From: Bacteroidota bacterium
GTDB lineage: Bacteria > Bacteroidota > Bacteroidia > Chitinophagales > Saprospiraceae
Assembly (NCBI GenBank): GCA_030147525.1
Contig: JASBVF010000054.1
Coordinates: 18,636-82,635, forward strand
DNA length: 64,000 nucleotides
Reading direction: 5' to 3'
Part shown: one piece after another, positions 37,301 through 44,997 of the stretch
How the letters are laid out: each line of letters starts with the position of its first letter
How positions within the stretch are numbered: position 1 is the stretch's first letter
Position numbers and translations under genes: made by a program
Notes under the pieces: generated by a model
Database searches by the model: none
Told to the model about the DNA's origin: nothing
The model's input: the letters and a program-made list of their open reading frames with translations, nothing else

Positions 37301-38494
37301 TGTAACCATGACAGGTAAAGGATTCGGATGGAAGGCAGGAGGACAAACAGCGTATTCAATTTGACTTGTTCCTCCTATGCAGAATTCGCTGGATGCAGTA
37401 AGTGCTTCGATTTCAATTTCGGGTGCTGGAATGGTGAGGTTTTGTAAAACAGACTGACTTTCAATCATCTGATAAATTCTATTGATCTGGCCGGGAGTAA
37501 AATGTTCTTTACAATGATCGTCATACAGACCTTGCCCCATGTAGTTCGTAAACCACTCTTCATTAAAAACGTATTCATCAGGAGGAGAATTAGTGTCCAA
37601 TAATTTATCGTTGTCGTTGTCATATAAGGCACAAGAGTTCGGAGGTTGACAAAGGTTTATGCCTGGAATTAAACAAAAGCATACTTGGCAAAGGTCTTGC
37701 GGCGAAATGAAAGAGCAGTTTGGGTTGGAAAAATTGTCAAAAACAAAAGGATCGGCAGGAGTATCCAAAACAAAATCTCCTCGATTTATCCAATCATCGC
37801 CATTTATGTGTTCACATGGGGCTGAACTGCCGAATTCAGCCCCGTTAGTAGTGTGCCAAAGACCTAAACAGTGACCTGCCTCATGTATAATAGTCGCAGT
37901 TGTCATCGCTAAAAGGTCTCCGTTCCTTACGCCAAAAACCAAGAGGGCATCACCGGGGGTGCTAATCGCCCATCCTCCTCCGTTAAATGTGCCTGGATTT
38001 CCCAAAAAAATATCAAGTGCGAACGGTGTCCCATACTGATTGTAAAGTGCTTGAAGTGTTGTCGGTCCAGGGTTTGCATAATATTGGCTACTTTTAATGT
38101 CATTGATATTACAATCCCAAATGAAAAATATTTCGTATTGATTGTATACCTCATTTAATACTGTGACCATTTGATCCACTTGCATGGGAATTACCCCACC
38201 ACTGCCATTATCGTTACGAATTGCATGGACTTTTATTTTGATGAAGTAAGGTGATGAAGTACTATTATTATTCAATGCATATTGAGGCAATGGGCCAATG
38301 TTATTAGGGGAGTTCAGGATTTCACAGCCAGAAAACGTTTGAGCATCAATTACATGACAATGTGCTAATAATAAAACAAAAATAAGCAGTGATCGATTTA
38401 ATAACTTTACAGATGTTTTTGGTTTGCCCTTGTTCGAATTCTCCGCTGAACAAGACAAAAAAATGAGATGGAGCAATGAGAATTTGTAACTCAT
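34391..38494 (-). CDS. Secreted M43-like metalloprotease with beta-helix repeats and T9SS type A signal
   Basis: A 1367-residue protein. Residues ~60-345 form a metzincin-type domain: the zinc motif HEAGHCLGLWH (~201-211) fits HExxHxxGxxH, and NYMGQGLYDDHCKEHFTPGQ resembles the Met-turn of M43 pappalysin-like peptidases. Residues ~495-1000 look like a right-handed parallel beta-helix (repeated GI-x-x-x-NTTL and IFNNSIECINTGIE patterns). The last ~80 residues (LYPNPAKDEIMLEWP ... YTEKIILIR) are a type A T9SS signal. The N-terminus is odd: MSYKFSLLHLIFLSC precedes a better signal peptide (LLIFVLLLAHCHVIDAQ, ~36-52), so the real start may be internal, although no ATG fits. The gene is more AT-rich than its neighbours, especially its 5' half. 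Confidence 0.82.
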   Translation of the reverse strand: MSYKFSLLHLIFLSCSAENSNKGKPKTSVKLLNRSLLIFVLLLAHCHVIDAQTFSGCEILNSPNNIGPLPQYALNNNSTSSPYFIKIKVHAIRNDNGSGGVIPMQVDQMVTVLNEVYNQYEIFFIWDCNINDIKSSQYYANPGPTTLQALYNQYGTPFALDIFLGNPGTFNGGGWAISTPGDALLVFGVRNGDLLAMTTATIIHEAGHCLGLWHTTNGAEFGSSAPCEHINGDDWINRGDFVLDTPADPFVFDNFSNPNCSFISPQDLCQVCFCLIPGINLCQPPNSCALYDNDNDKLLDTNSPPDEYVFNEEWFTNYMGQGLYDDHCKEHFTPGQINRIYQMIESQSVLQNLTIPAPEIEIEALTASSEFCIGGTSQIEYAVCPPAFHPNPLPVMVTLTPSVEPALLGAFVSFGGDFSDGSETILMDPSCATFFLEVIISPDAPFGTTFQIKMQIEPEQVLCPFYMENGHTVSGTFVSCFNCPCVSGINIGSTGNETFLSENPQIPSVLTGCVAIAGHLIINQSLQFNNAQVTLEPGATIEVQNTLIIRNGSTLQGCEEMWNGIVVKDGGSLIIGEQSSIEDAYSAITAEAGAFIDVQNTIFNRNLNGISSNSEFILQPFAGNTFDCTTPLSPPLSSQYAESGINISNKNLLNIGVQGATPNIFRNLNNGIIATNTTLMVQNTNFEHIKKQSPDDNYLYTGYGILAASKKLSPFMLTQRGNGSAGPVSFVDCTTGIYASGVSVDIAENNMVQVKEGIITEFCHQDIDIFNNSIECINTGIEMSFADLQTNKTIHDNTIDVLGRGAGIFVNEMPLFVDYPATRKIEKNIINLIPGFPTLITTGIHLNSTLRMTVFDNTVNIKAPAIRATGIYVSGNPGGVIDYNHILGNTPSVNVGIRGVSSPSMKWQCNDTEGIGTGFRFDMPCNTTNGFRGNVMKNLQTGLSLSSLTNANGAGGRLGTQTHTANRWVGTFNDNQGATRHEGGIFDIQQSRFFAEQSTSYWPPSIVTPNSSGSWFFPDFPDPNELYLCDLPGFTGEQPIDEADMTIAGNNSTEYGTIRWLSERYLFRKLDENQTLIANTTLESFFNQHKSTSVGRFNTIDNSMSLMLQIGDVTAGQLASNDSLMQQKMNEIRSIEGQLINATGQDSIMLAAERVVLFQDIDSLTIGNAILLDNILAQRSLNAVAVATDLDTISATLIFEQNEKIVNRIFLETIAIGQAGFSSGQIDSLESIASQCPEEGGNAVFKARSILAVINENTLFDDDEFNCIPVEERNRDQARVAESILLEFKLYPNPAKDEIMLEWPSNLAGEGTVVLFDLTGREKFRRALIFDNHKTLLQTNTLPAGIYLCKVIKGNVVIYTEKIILIR

Positions 38495-39037
38495 GGAAGA
38501 AGATTTAAGAGAGTGAAAAGATACTTTCCCCGTAAAGCCTCTCGGTCATACGAAAAAAGGTGAAAATTGCTAATTCAAAGAAGTTATCACAATAGGAAAA
38601 AAGACCTACCCCAGCATGCTGAGTATAGATAGAATCATGTATTTCATAAAGTGAAATGACTTACAAAAGCAAAGGCGGAAAAGGCAAAAGGTATAAAATG
38701 GCAGAAGGACGTAAGAAATGCAGGGGCCTCATGGAGCATGATTTTTAGAGTGTAAAAACGATCAGAATATCATTTGGATATTCAATCGTTCGGGCTGCAA
38801 TATCACAACTAGGGGGGGTAATATCCAAATTTTTGATGTTAAATTTTTTGACAATATTTTAAACCGATACCTCTCGAAAAAATGAGTTGGTTCAAGCTAT
38901 TTGTTTTCCATTTGCCGGCGCCACGATGAAGGCATTTCTACGCTGCCTTTCATGCAAAATCTCTTACTTTTGGAACTCCACTGACCCTGTGGGCACAATT
39001 TTTAAAGCAAAAACACAACTTCATCCAAAAAATAAAT
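38495..39037. other. Divergent intergenic region with a dyad and a G7 run
   Basis: About 540 bp with no supported gene. It holds a perfect 11-bp inverted repeat (ATTTGGATATT at 38772-38782 with 38820-38830) enclosing a run of seven G (38812-38818), followed by a T-run. A -7 promoter box for the next gene lies at 38965-38972. Confidence 0.55.
38965..38972 (+). promoter_or_regulatory. -7 promoter element of the GH130-like gene
   Basis: TACTTTTG matches TAnnTTTG exactly, 65 bp before the start codon. The -33 element is not clear. Confidence 0.4.
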
Positions 39038-40144
39038 ATGTCTAATCAAGCCATCACCATCGTCATCCTCCTCTCCCTGACCGCCTGCCAAAACACCCCC
39101 ACCCCGCCCTCCACCGCCGCCAAAACCTGGTCCCTCGTTCCCTTCGTCCGGGTGGATTCCGTCAACCCCGTGCTGACGCCGGGCGATGCGGCATTTCGCT
39201 GCCCCGTGCGGCAGGAGGTGGTGAAATGGGAGGAAAAGGACGTCTTCAACCCCGCTGCCGTGGTCAGGGACGGCAAAATCCACCTGCTCTACCGTGCAGA
39301 GGACACCGTCGGGAAGTTCGCCGGCACGTCCCGCATCGGGCTGGCCACGAGCGAGGACGGGCTGCATTTCACCCGCCTGCCCGAGCCGGTTTTTTATCCT
39401 GAAAACGACAGCCTGAAACGCTTCGAGTGGGAAGGCGGCGCCGAAGACCCCCGCATCGTGGAGACCGACGACGGCCGCTATGTGATGACCTACACGGCCT
39501 ACGACGGCACGGTCGCCCGGCTGCTGCTGGCCACTTCCGTCGATTTGATGAAATGGCAAAAACACGGCCTCGTACTCGGCTACGGTAAACACCGGGATAC
39601 CTGGTCGAAGTCGGGCAGCATCGTCACCCGCCGGGAGGGCGACAAGCTGATCGCCACAAAAATCAATGGGAAATACTGGATGTACTGGGGCGACACGGAC
39701 ATTTTCGCCGCTACGTCGGAAGACCTGCTGCACTGGCAAGCCCTGGAAAACGAGCAGGGCGAACTGGTGAAAATTTTCAGCCCCCGCCCCGGCAAGTTCG
39801 ACTGCCAGCTCGTGGAACCCGGCCCGCCTGCCCTACTCACGGATCAGGGAATTTTGCTAATCTACAACAGCCGCAACCTCGACGAAGGCGGCGACCCCAA
39901 CCTGCCACCCGGCACCTACGCCGCCGGGCAGATTTTATTTGACAAAAACAACCCCGCCAAAGTGCTCGACCGGCTGGACGAGTATTTTTTCAAACCGGAA
40001 AAACCCTACGAAATCACCGGGCAGATTGGGAATGTGTGCTTTCTGGAAGGACTCGTGCCGTACAAAGGAAAGTGGTTTTTGTACTACGGAACGGCGGACA
40101 GCAAGATAGCCGTGGCTGTTAAAAACATAAATTCCGGGCAATGA
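39038..40144 (+). CDS. GH130-like glycosidase/phosphorylase, lipoprotein
   Basis: A 368-residue protein. The N-terminus has a lipoprotein signal (ITIVILLSLTAC, Cys at about residue 17), so it should be anchored to a membrane rather than cytoplasmic. The five-bladed GH130/GH43-like propeller shows DVFNPAAVVRDGKIHLLYRAED, SRIGLATSEDGLHFTRL, EGGAEDPRIVETDDG, YVMTYTAYDG and YWMYWGDTDIFAATS. GH130 enzymes act on beta-mannosides, mostly by phosphorolysis; some extracytoplasmic members are hydrolases or unassigned. Substrate is not deducible here, and no SusC/SusD pair or other glycan genes are near. It is probably a single-gene transcript. Confidence 0.82.
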   Translation: MSNQAITIVILLSLTACQNTPTPPSTAAKTWSLVPFVRVDSVNPVLTPGDAAFRCPVRQEVVKWEEKDVFNPAAVVRDGKIHLLYRAEDTVGKFAGTSRIGLATSEDGLHFTRLPEPVFYPENDSLKRFEWEGGAEDPRIVETDDGRYVMTYTAYDGTVARLLLATSVDLMKWQKHGLVLGYGKHRDTWSKSGSIVTRREGDKLIATKINGKYWMYWGDTDIFAATSEDLLHWQALENEQGELVKIFSPRPGKFDCQLVEPGPPALLTDQGILLIYNSRNLDEGGDPNLPPGTYAAGQILFDKNNPAKVLDRLDEYFFKPEKPYEITGQIGNVCFLEGLVPYKGKWFLYYGTADSKIAVAVKNINSGQ

Positions 40145-40158
40145 CACGATAAAACAGC

Positions 40159-40166
40159 TATTTTTG
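40159..40166 (+). promoter_or_regulatory. -7 promoter element of the beta-helix protein gene
   Basis: TATTTTTG matches TAnnTTTG, 96 bp before the start codon; no good -33 box. Downstream, GAGTTAGC and GCTAACTC (about 40186-40235) form a short dyad in the leader. Confidence 0.35.
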
Positions 40167-40261
40167 TCAAAAATTTCGCCCAAAAAGAGTTAGCGCTTCC
40201 GTTTCCCCCAACATTTTTCAAAAAAAGCTAACTCAGCTGACGGAAGAAACGGAACAATACC

Positions 40262-43200
40262 ATGATGAGAATTTTACATACACTTGTCGTACTTGTCTTT
40301 TCCTTTTTTCCTGCTCTAACATTTGCCCAAGTTATTTACGTCGCCCCAAACGGGAGTGGCAATGGCTCCTCCTGGGCAAATGCCGCCGGCAACCTGAAGG
40401 CGGTACTCGACAATGCCGTCGCTGGCACGCAGATTTGGGTCAAAAAAGGAATCTACCGCCCCACCACTTGCACCAACTGTACATTCGATCAGCGAAACAT
40501 GTGGTTTGAGATAAAAAACGGCGTCAAACTTTACGGCGGATTTGCCGGTCATGAAACCTCCGTCAGCCAACGAATCATCAGCAGCAACCCAACCTACCTG
40601 AGCGGCGACATCGACCAGGATGGGCAGTTGTCAAATAATTCTTTCACCATCGTCCATACCGCCAACGTCAGCAACCTTACGCTGGTGGACGGCTTCATCA
40701 TCACCGGCGGAAATGCTGACAACAATGCAGCTGCCCTGGGCACTCCGCAAAACAGCGGCGCCGGTTGGTTCAACGTCGGCTCAACGGCCGGCGGCGCTTC
40801 TCATCCCGTGGTGCGCAATTGCCGTTTTGAAAACAACTACGCCTGGGGCTACGGCGGCGGCATGTTTAACGACGGCAGCTTCGGCGGCGACTGCCATCCG
40901 GTGCTTCAAAACTGTCTTTTTTACGAAAACAGCTCCCGTTCCGGTGGCGGGGGGATCTACAATTCGGGCAGCTTCAACGGAAATTGCAGCCCGGTTTTGA
41001 CCAATTGCCTGTTTGAAAATAACGAATCGCAACTTTCGGAAGGCGGCGGTATGTTCAACACCGGCTCGGAAGGCGGCGTCTGCAACCCCGTCCTGACCGG
41101 CTGCATTTTCACCGGCAACACCGCCTTCAACGACGGCGGGGCGATCTACAATTTTGGAAAAGGCGGCAACAGCAGCCCCGTTTTGAAAAATTGCATTTTC
41201 AACGAAAATGAAGCTGGCACCGGAGGCGCCGTTTACAACGACGGCACGTTCAGCGGCTTCAGCGGCGGTAAATTCACCGACTGCCAATTCATCGCCAACC
41301 ACTCGGCCAACGGCGACGGCGGTGCGATGTACAACTCCGGCTTTGACGGCACCTGCAACCCGGAAATTTTAAACTGCATTTTTGAAAACAATCACTCTGC
41401 GTTCGCCGGAGCCGCACTTTTCAACAACGGCGTCGAAGGTATTTGTAATCCGACAGTGACTAATTGCCGGTTTCTGAACAACCTCGCCGACACCTACGGC
41501 GGGGCCATCTACAACCAGGGCAAGACCGGAAATGCCAGCCCCAACATTACAAACTGCCTTTTTGCCAACAACAATGCGCTCTCAGCCGGCGCCATCTATA
41601 ATCTCGGCGCCGAAGGCGGCAACGCCAACGCCATGATTACCAACTGCACGTTTTACGGAAACCATGCCAACGTGGGCGGGGCGGTTTATTGCAACGCAGG
41701 AGAACAGGGCACTGGCGTGGCCAGCCCGATGGTGCGTAACTGCATTTTTTGGGGAAATACAGCGGGCGAAGGCAAGGTCTTCCGCATCATCTGGGGAACG
41801 CCCACCATCAGCCACTCGCTGGCGGATGTCACTGATTGTCAGGGACTTTACAACGGCATGGGTGGCTCGGTCAACTGCGGTGCCGGGCTTATTTTTAACC
41901 AAAACCCCAAGTTTGCGGACGCTTCAGGCAACAATTTTCACCTCCTGGCCAGCTCTCCTGCCATCGACGATGGCAACAATGACGCCATCGCCCAAACCGG
42001 CATCCTGATCGATCTGGACAGCCTGCCCCGTATTTTCAACAGCACGGTGGACATGGGCGTGTTCGAGTTCGGCTCGACCGCCGGCACTGCGCCCGCCATC
42101 ACGCAAAATCCTCAAAGTCAGGAGGTTTGCAAGGGAGACTCTGCCAGCTTCAGCATCAGTGCTACTGGCAGCCAGCCGCTTGTTTTTCAATGGATGAAAA
42201 ACGGGAACCCGATTCCGGGGGCCAATCAAAACATTTTCACCCTCAACAATACCACAGCGGCTGATGCTGCGAATTACAGCTGCCAGGTGACGAACAGCAC
42301 GGGGCAAACAGCTACGAGCGCTCCTGCATCGCTCACGGTGAAAGAACCGGTCTCCGTGAGCCTGGTGATTACCGCTTCGCAAACAGAAATCTGCGCCGGT
42401 GAGGAGATCACGCTGAATGCCAGTCCGGTCAACGGCGGCGCTGCGCCGGTATTCCAGTGGTTCATCAACGGCAATGCTTTCGGCGGCAGTGTTTCCACGT
42501 TCAGTATCAGTCAGTTAAACGATGGAGATACTTTTACGTGTGAAGTTATTTCATCGGAAACCTGCGTTTCGAATATGGCAGCTACATCAAATTCCGTGGT
42601 GATCCATGTGGAAAACACATTGACAGCGTCTCTTTCTCTCGTTGTCAGCACGGAGACGGTATGCGAAGGTCAGCCGGTCGAAATACAAGCCCAATCCGTT
42701 AACAGCGGCAACGCACCCTCCTACCAATGGATGCTCAATGGAAATCCCGTTGGCGCCAATTCTCCCACATTCACCCTGGCAATGCCACAGCATGGTGATC
42801 AGATTCATTGCAGCATGACATCTTCGAAAAATTGTGTAATGACAAATCCGGTGTCATCCAATGTGCTGACGCTTACTGTTGAGCCGGTCGGGGTCGTGGC
42901 TGTGAGCGTTACGCCTTCAACTGACAGTACTTTTTGCCAGGGCACAACGGTAGTGTTTACGGCTACCTATGAAAATGGCGGAGGAAATCCCGTTTTCGAG
43001 TGGAATGTAAACGGCCTGCCTGCCGGAGGGAGCGAGCCCGTTTTTACCACGACTGCGCTGAAAGACGGGGATGCTGTGAGTTGCCTGCTCACTTCGAGCC
43101 TTGTTTGCGTGGAAGAGAATCCGGTGCTGTCGAATCAGGTGGTGGTGATTGTAGACAGTTGCGCAGTGTCAGCCATTGAACAAAGCACTGAAAATCAATT

Positions 43201-43441
43201 GGTTTTGGTGTACCCAAACCCTGCAAATGGCAAAATTTTTGTTGAAATTTCAGAATCAACCGGTATATTTGCTATGAATTTGCTGAACACCGGGGGGCAA
43301 AATCTGTTATCCACTTTTGAGAATCATCCCGTTATCCCTTGTGCCCGAACATTAGACTTAACCGGCTTTCCTAAAGGGATTTATTTTTTACAAATTATAA
43401 CCGACTATTATTTGACAGTTGAAAAGATTGTGCTGGAGTAA
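40262..43441 (+). CDS. Secreted beta-helix and Ig-domain protein with T9SS type A signal
   Basis: A 1059-residue protein. Signal peptide at about 1-22 (ends ALTFAQ). Residues ~25-600 are a right-handed parallel beta-helix: it starts VIYVAPNGSGNGSSWANA and contains about nine GGGxxN-type coils with F-x-N-N/C-x-F repeats (NCLFENNESQLSEGGGMFN; NCIFTGNTAFNDGGAIYN), similar to polymorphic outer-membrane protein repeats. Residues ~610-980 are four Ig-like modules (QEVCKGDSASFSISATGSQP; SVTPSTDSTFCQGTTVVF). The C-terminus (VYPNPANGKIFVEISE ... YYLTVEKIVLE) is a type A T9SS signal. It is presumably a surface or matrix protein; ligand unknown. The last ~250 bp are more AT-rich. Confidence 0.86.
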   Translation: MMRILHTLVVLVFSFFPALTFAQVIYVAPNGSGNGSSWANAAGNLKAVLDNAVAGTQIWVKKGIYRPTTCTNCTFDQRNMWFEIKNGVKLYGGFAGHETSVSQRIISSNPTYLSGDIDQDGQLSNNSFTIVHTANVSNLTLVDGFIITGGNADNNAAALGTPQNSGAGWFNVGSTAGGASHPVVRNCRFENNYAWGYGGGMFNDGSFGGDCHPVLQNCLFYENSSRSGGGGIYNSGSFNGNCSPVLTNCLFENNESQLSEGGGMFNTGSEGGVCNPVLTGCIFTGNTAFNDGGAIYNFGKGGNSSPVLKNCIFNENEAGTGGAVYNDGTFSGFSGGKFTDCQFIANHSANGDGGAMYNSGFDGTCNPEILNCIFENNHSAFAGAALFNNGVEGICNPTVTNCRFLNNLADTYGGAIYNQGKTGNASPNITNCLFANNNALSAGAIYNLGAEGGNANAMITNCTFYGNHANVGGAVYCNAGEQGTGVASPMVRNCIFWGNTAGEGKVFRIIWGTPTISHSLADVTDCQGLYNGMGGSVNCGAGLIFNQNPKFADASGNNFHLLASSPAIDDGNNDAIAQTGILIDLDSLPRIFNSTVDMGVFEFGSTAGTAPAITQNPQSQEVCKGDSASFSISATGSQPLVFQWMKNGNPIPGANQNIFTLNNTTAADAANYSCQVTNSTGQTATSAPASLTVKEPVSVSLVITASQTEICAGEEITLNASPVNGGAAPVFQWFINGNAFGGSVSTFSISQLNDGDTFTCEVISSETCVSNMAATSNSVVIHVENTLTASLSLVVSTETVCEGQPVEIQAQSVNSGNAPSYQWMLNGNPVGANSPTFTLAMPQHGDQIHCSMTSSKNCVMTNPVSSNVLTLTVEPVGVVAVSVTPSTDSTFCQGTTVVFTATYENGGGNPVFEWNVNGLPAGGSEPVFTTTALKDGDAVSCLLTSSLVCVEENPVLSNQVVVIVDSCAVSAIEQSTENQLVLVYPNPANGKIFVEISESTGIFAMNLLNTGGQNLLSTFENHPVIPCARTLDLTGFPKGIYFLQIITDYYLTVEKIVLE

Positions 43442-43881
43442 CTGGAACCTGAAAACTTAAAATCAGGCTTCTTCATTGATAATCAGTACATTAGTTCGGT
43501 TTTCAGGATGAACTTCCTCTCACTCCATCTCACTCACACTCAATAAAATCGTTCGCAACATCACGTAGCGAAAGTGCCTGATGCATTTGTTTCTGTACCC
43601 TGATTTTGAGTGAACAAATCAACAACTATCTGACGAATTGAATAAAATCCCTGTTTGCAGGGGTTTACATCAATATTATGCTTTTTGTATATTGCTTGTA
43701 TCAGAGAAGTAGATTTTTAACCCTGAAACCAGCATGACCAAAACCGATAATTTTTAACAGTATCCCCCCAGTCTTGTCGAGCATGGATGAGAAGAAGGGT
43801 TTTTAAAAAAATAAATAACTGGTTATCAGTGATTTATTTTTAAAATACTGCTGCTTTTCATGTAAGCTCGCCTGGGAAAAA
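43442..43881. other. Upstream region of the porP/sprF operon
   Basis: About 440 bp with no supported gene. A possible promoter is TTTG (43654-43657), 19 nt, then TATGCTTT (43677-43684), which only partly fits TAnnTTTG. A 9-bp dyad (CCTGAAAAC/GTTTTCAGG) spans about 43448-43509 just after the beta-helix gene and could be part of its 3' end. Confidence 0.4.
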
Positions 43882-44925
43882 ATGAACATAGTTTTGAAAA
43901 CAAAATCCTACCTCCATCTCCAGCTTTTCTTGGTTTTGTTGCTGGGAGGCATCTCCCTGCATTCACAAGACATTCACTTCACGCAGTTTTACAATGCGCC
44001 GCTAAACCTGAACCCTGCTCTGACAGGTATCTCGAATGGCGACATCCGCATCACCGGCCTCTACCGAAGTCAGTGGAACGCAGCCAATGCGCCTTACAAA
44101 ACCTTCCAGGCCGGGGCTGAAAAGAAGTTTTACAATGTGCAGCACGAGGACTGGTGGATGAGCGGTGGACTCAATATTTCCTATGACCGTACGGGCGACG
44201 GGAATTTTTCCACCACGCACGTTGCCGTTTCAGGCTCCTACACCAAGATGCTCGACAAGGAAAATTTCCTGACCATCGGACTGTCGGGTGGCGTGGGACA
44301 GCGGCAATTTGAGTTCGGAAATTTCACTTTCGACAACCAGTGGAATGGTGATATTTTCGATGAAAACCGCCCCGTCAATGAAAACTTCGACGATCCAAAT
44401 ATTTTTTACCCCGACTTCGGCATCGGCGTCAACTGGCGAGGCCAGCAACAGAAAAAGCGCACCAAAATTGACCTGGGTGGCGCAGCATTTCACTTCAATC
44501 AACCCAACCAGAATTACCTTAGCAGCGACAAAAGCCCACTGCCCGTCCGCTTGAGCATGTACACTATGCCTACTGTCCAGATTACTTCGGTCGGCGACGT
44601 GGTCGGACATGCCACGGCACAAATCCAGGGTAACTACTTCGAGGCACTGGCAGGGCTGGCCTACCGTCATCACCTGAACACCAAAAAATCGAAAGAGGTG
44701 GCCGTACAACTTGGCTTTGGTTACCGTTTCAACGCTATCGGCGATGCTCTGACGCCGGCGCTGGAAGTACATTACCACGACCTGGTGGTTGGATTTAGCT
44801 GGGATGTGAACGTGTCGGGCTTCTCTACTGCCACAAACCGCAACGGCGGCCCGGAAATAGCTGTTCGATACATTATTCACAAAGTATATCCGCTGAAGGC
44901 GTTCAAGGCGTGCCCGTTGATTTAA
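43882..44925 (+). CDS. PorP/SprF-family T9SS outer-membrane protein
   Basis: A 347-residue protein. Signal peptide at about 1-29 (FLVLLLGGISLHSQ). The family motif HFTQFYNAPLNLNPALTG is followed by a beta-barrel pattern (QWNAANAPYKTFQAGAEKKF; WWMSGGLNISYDRTGDGNF) and the C-terminal YHDLVVGFSWDVNVSGFSTATNRNGGPEIAVRYI typical of the family. PorP/SprF proteins sit in the outer membrane with the T9SS, and SprF-like ones serve type B adhesins. It is the first gene of an apparent operon: 72 bp to the PorE-like gene, which is 101 bp from a giant type B adhesin (47535-53690). This mirrors the pair at the left edge of the window. Confidence 0.93.
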   Translation: MNIVLKTKSYLHLQLFLVLLLGGISLHSQDIHFTQFYNAPLNLNPALTGISNGDIRITGLYRSQWNAANAPYKTFQAGAEKKFYNVQHEDWWMSGGLNISYDRTGDGNFSTTHVAVSGSYTKMLDKENFLTIGLSGGVGQRQFEFGNFTFDNQWNGDIFDENRPVNENFDDPNIFYPDFGIGVNWRGQQQKKRTKIDLGGAAFHFNQPNQNYLSSDKSPLPVRLSMYTMPTVQITSVGDVVGHATAQIQGNYFEALAGLAYRHHLNTKKSKEVAVQLGFGYRFNAIGDALTPALEVHYHDLVVGFSWDVNVSGFSTATNRNGGPEIAVRYIIHKVYPLKAFKACPLI

Positions 44926-44997
44926 GCAGGTTGAAGTTTTCAGGAAAAAACAAAACAACTTCAGCCAAAAACGACATATCCAAAAAAGAATACGGCA

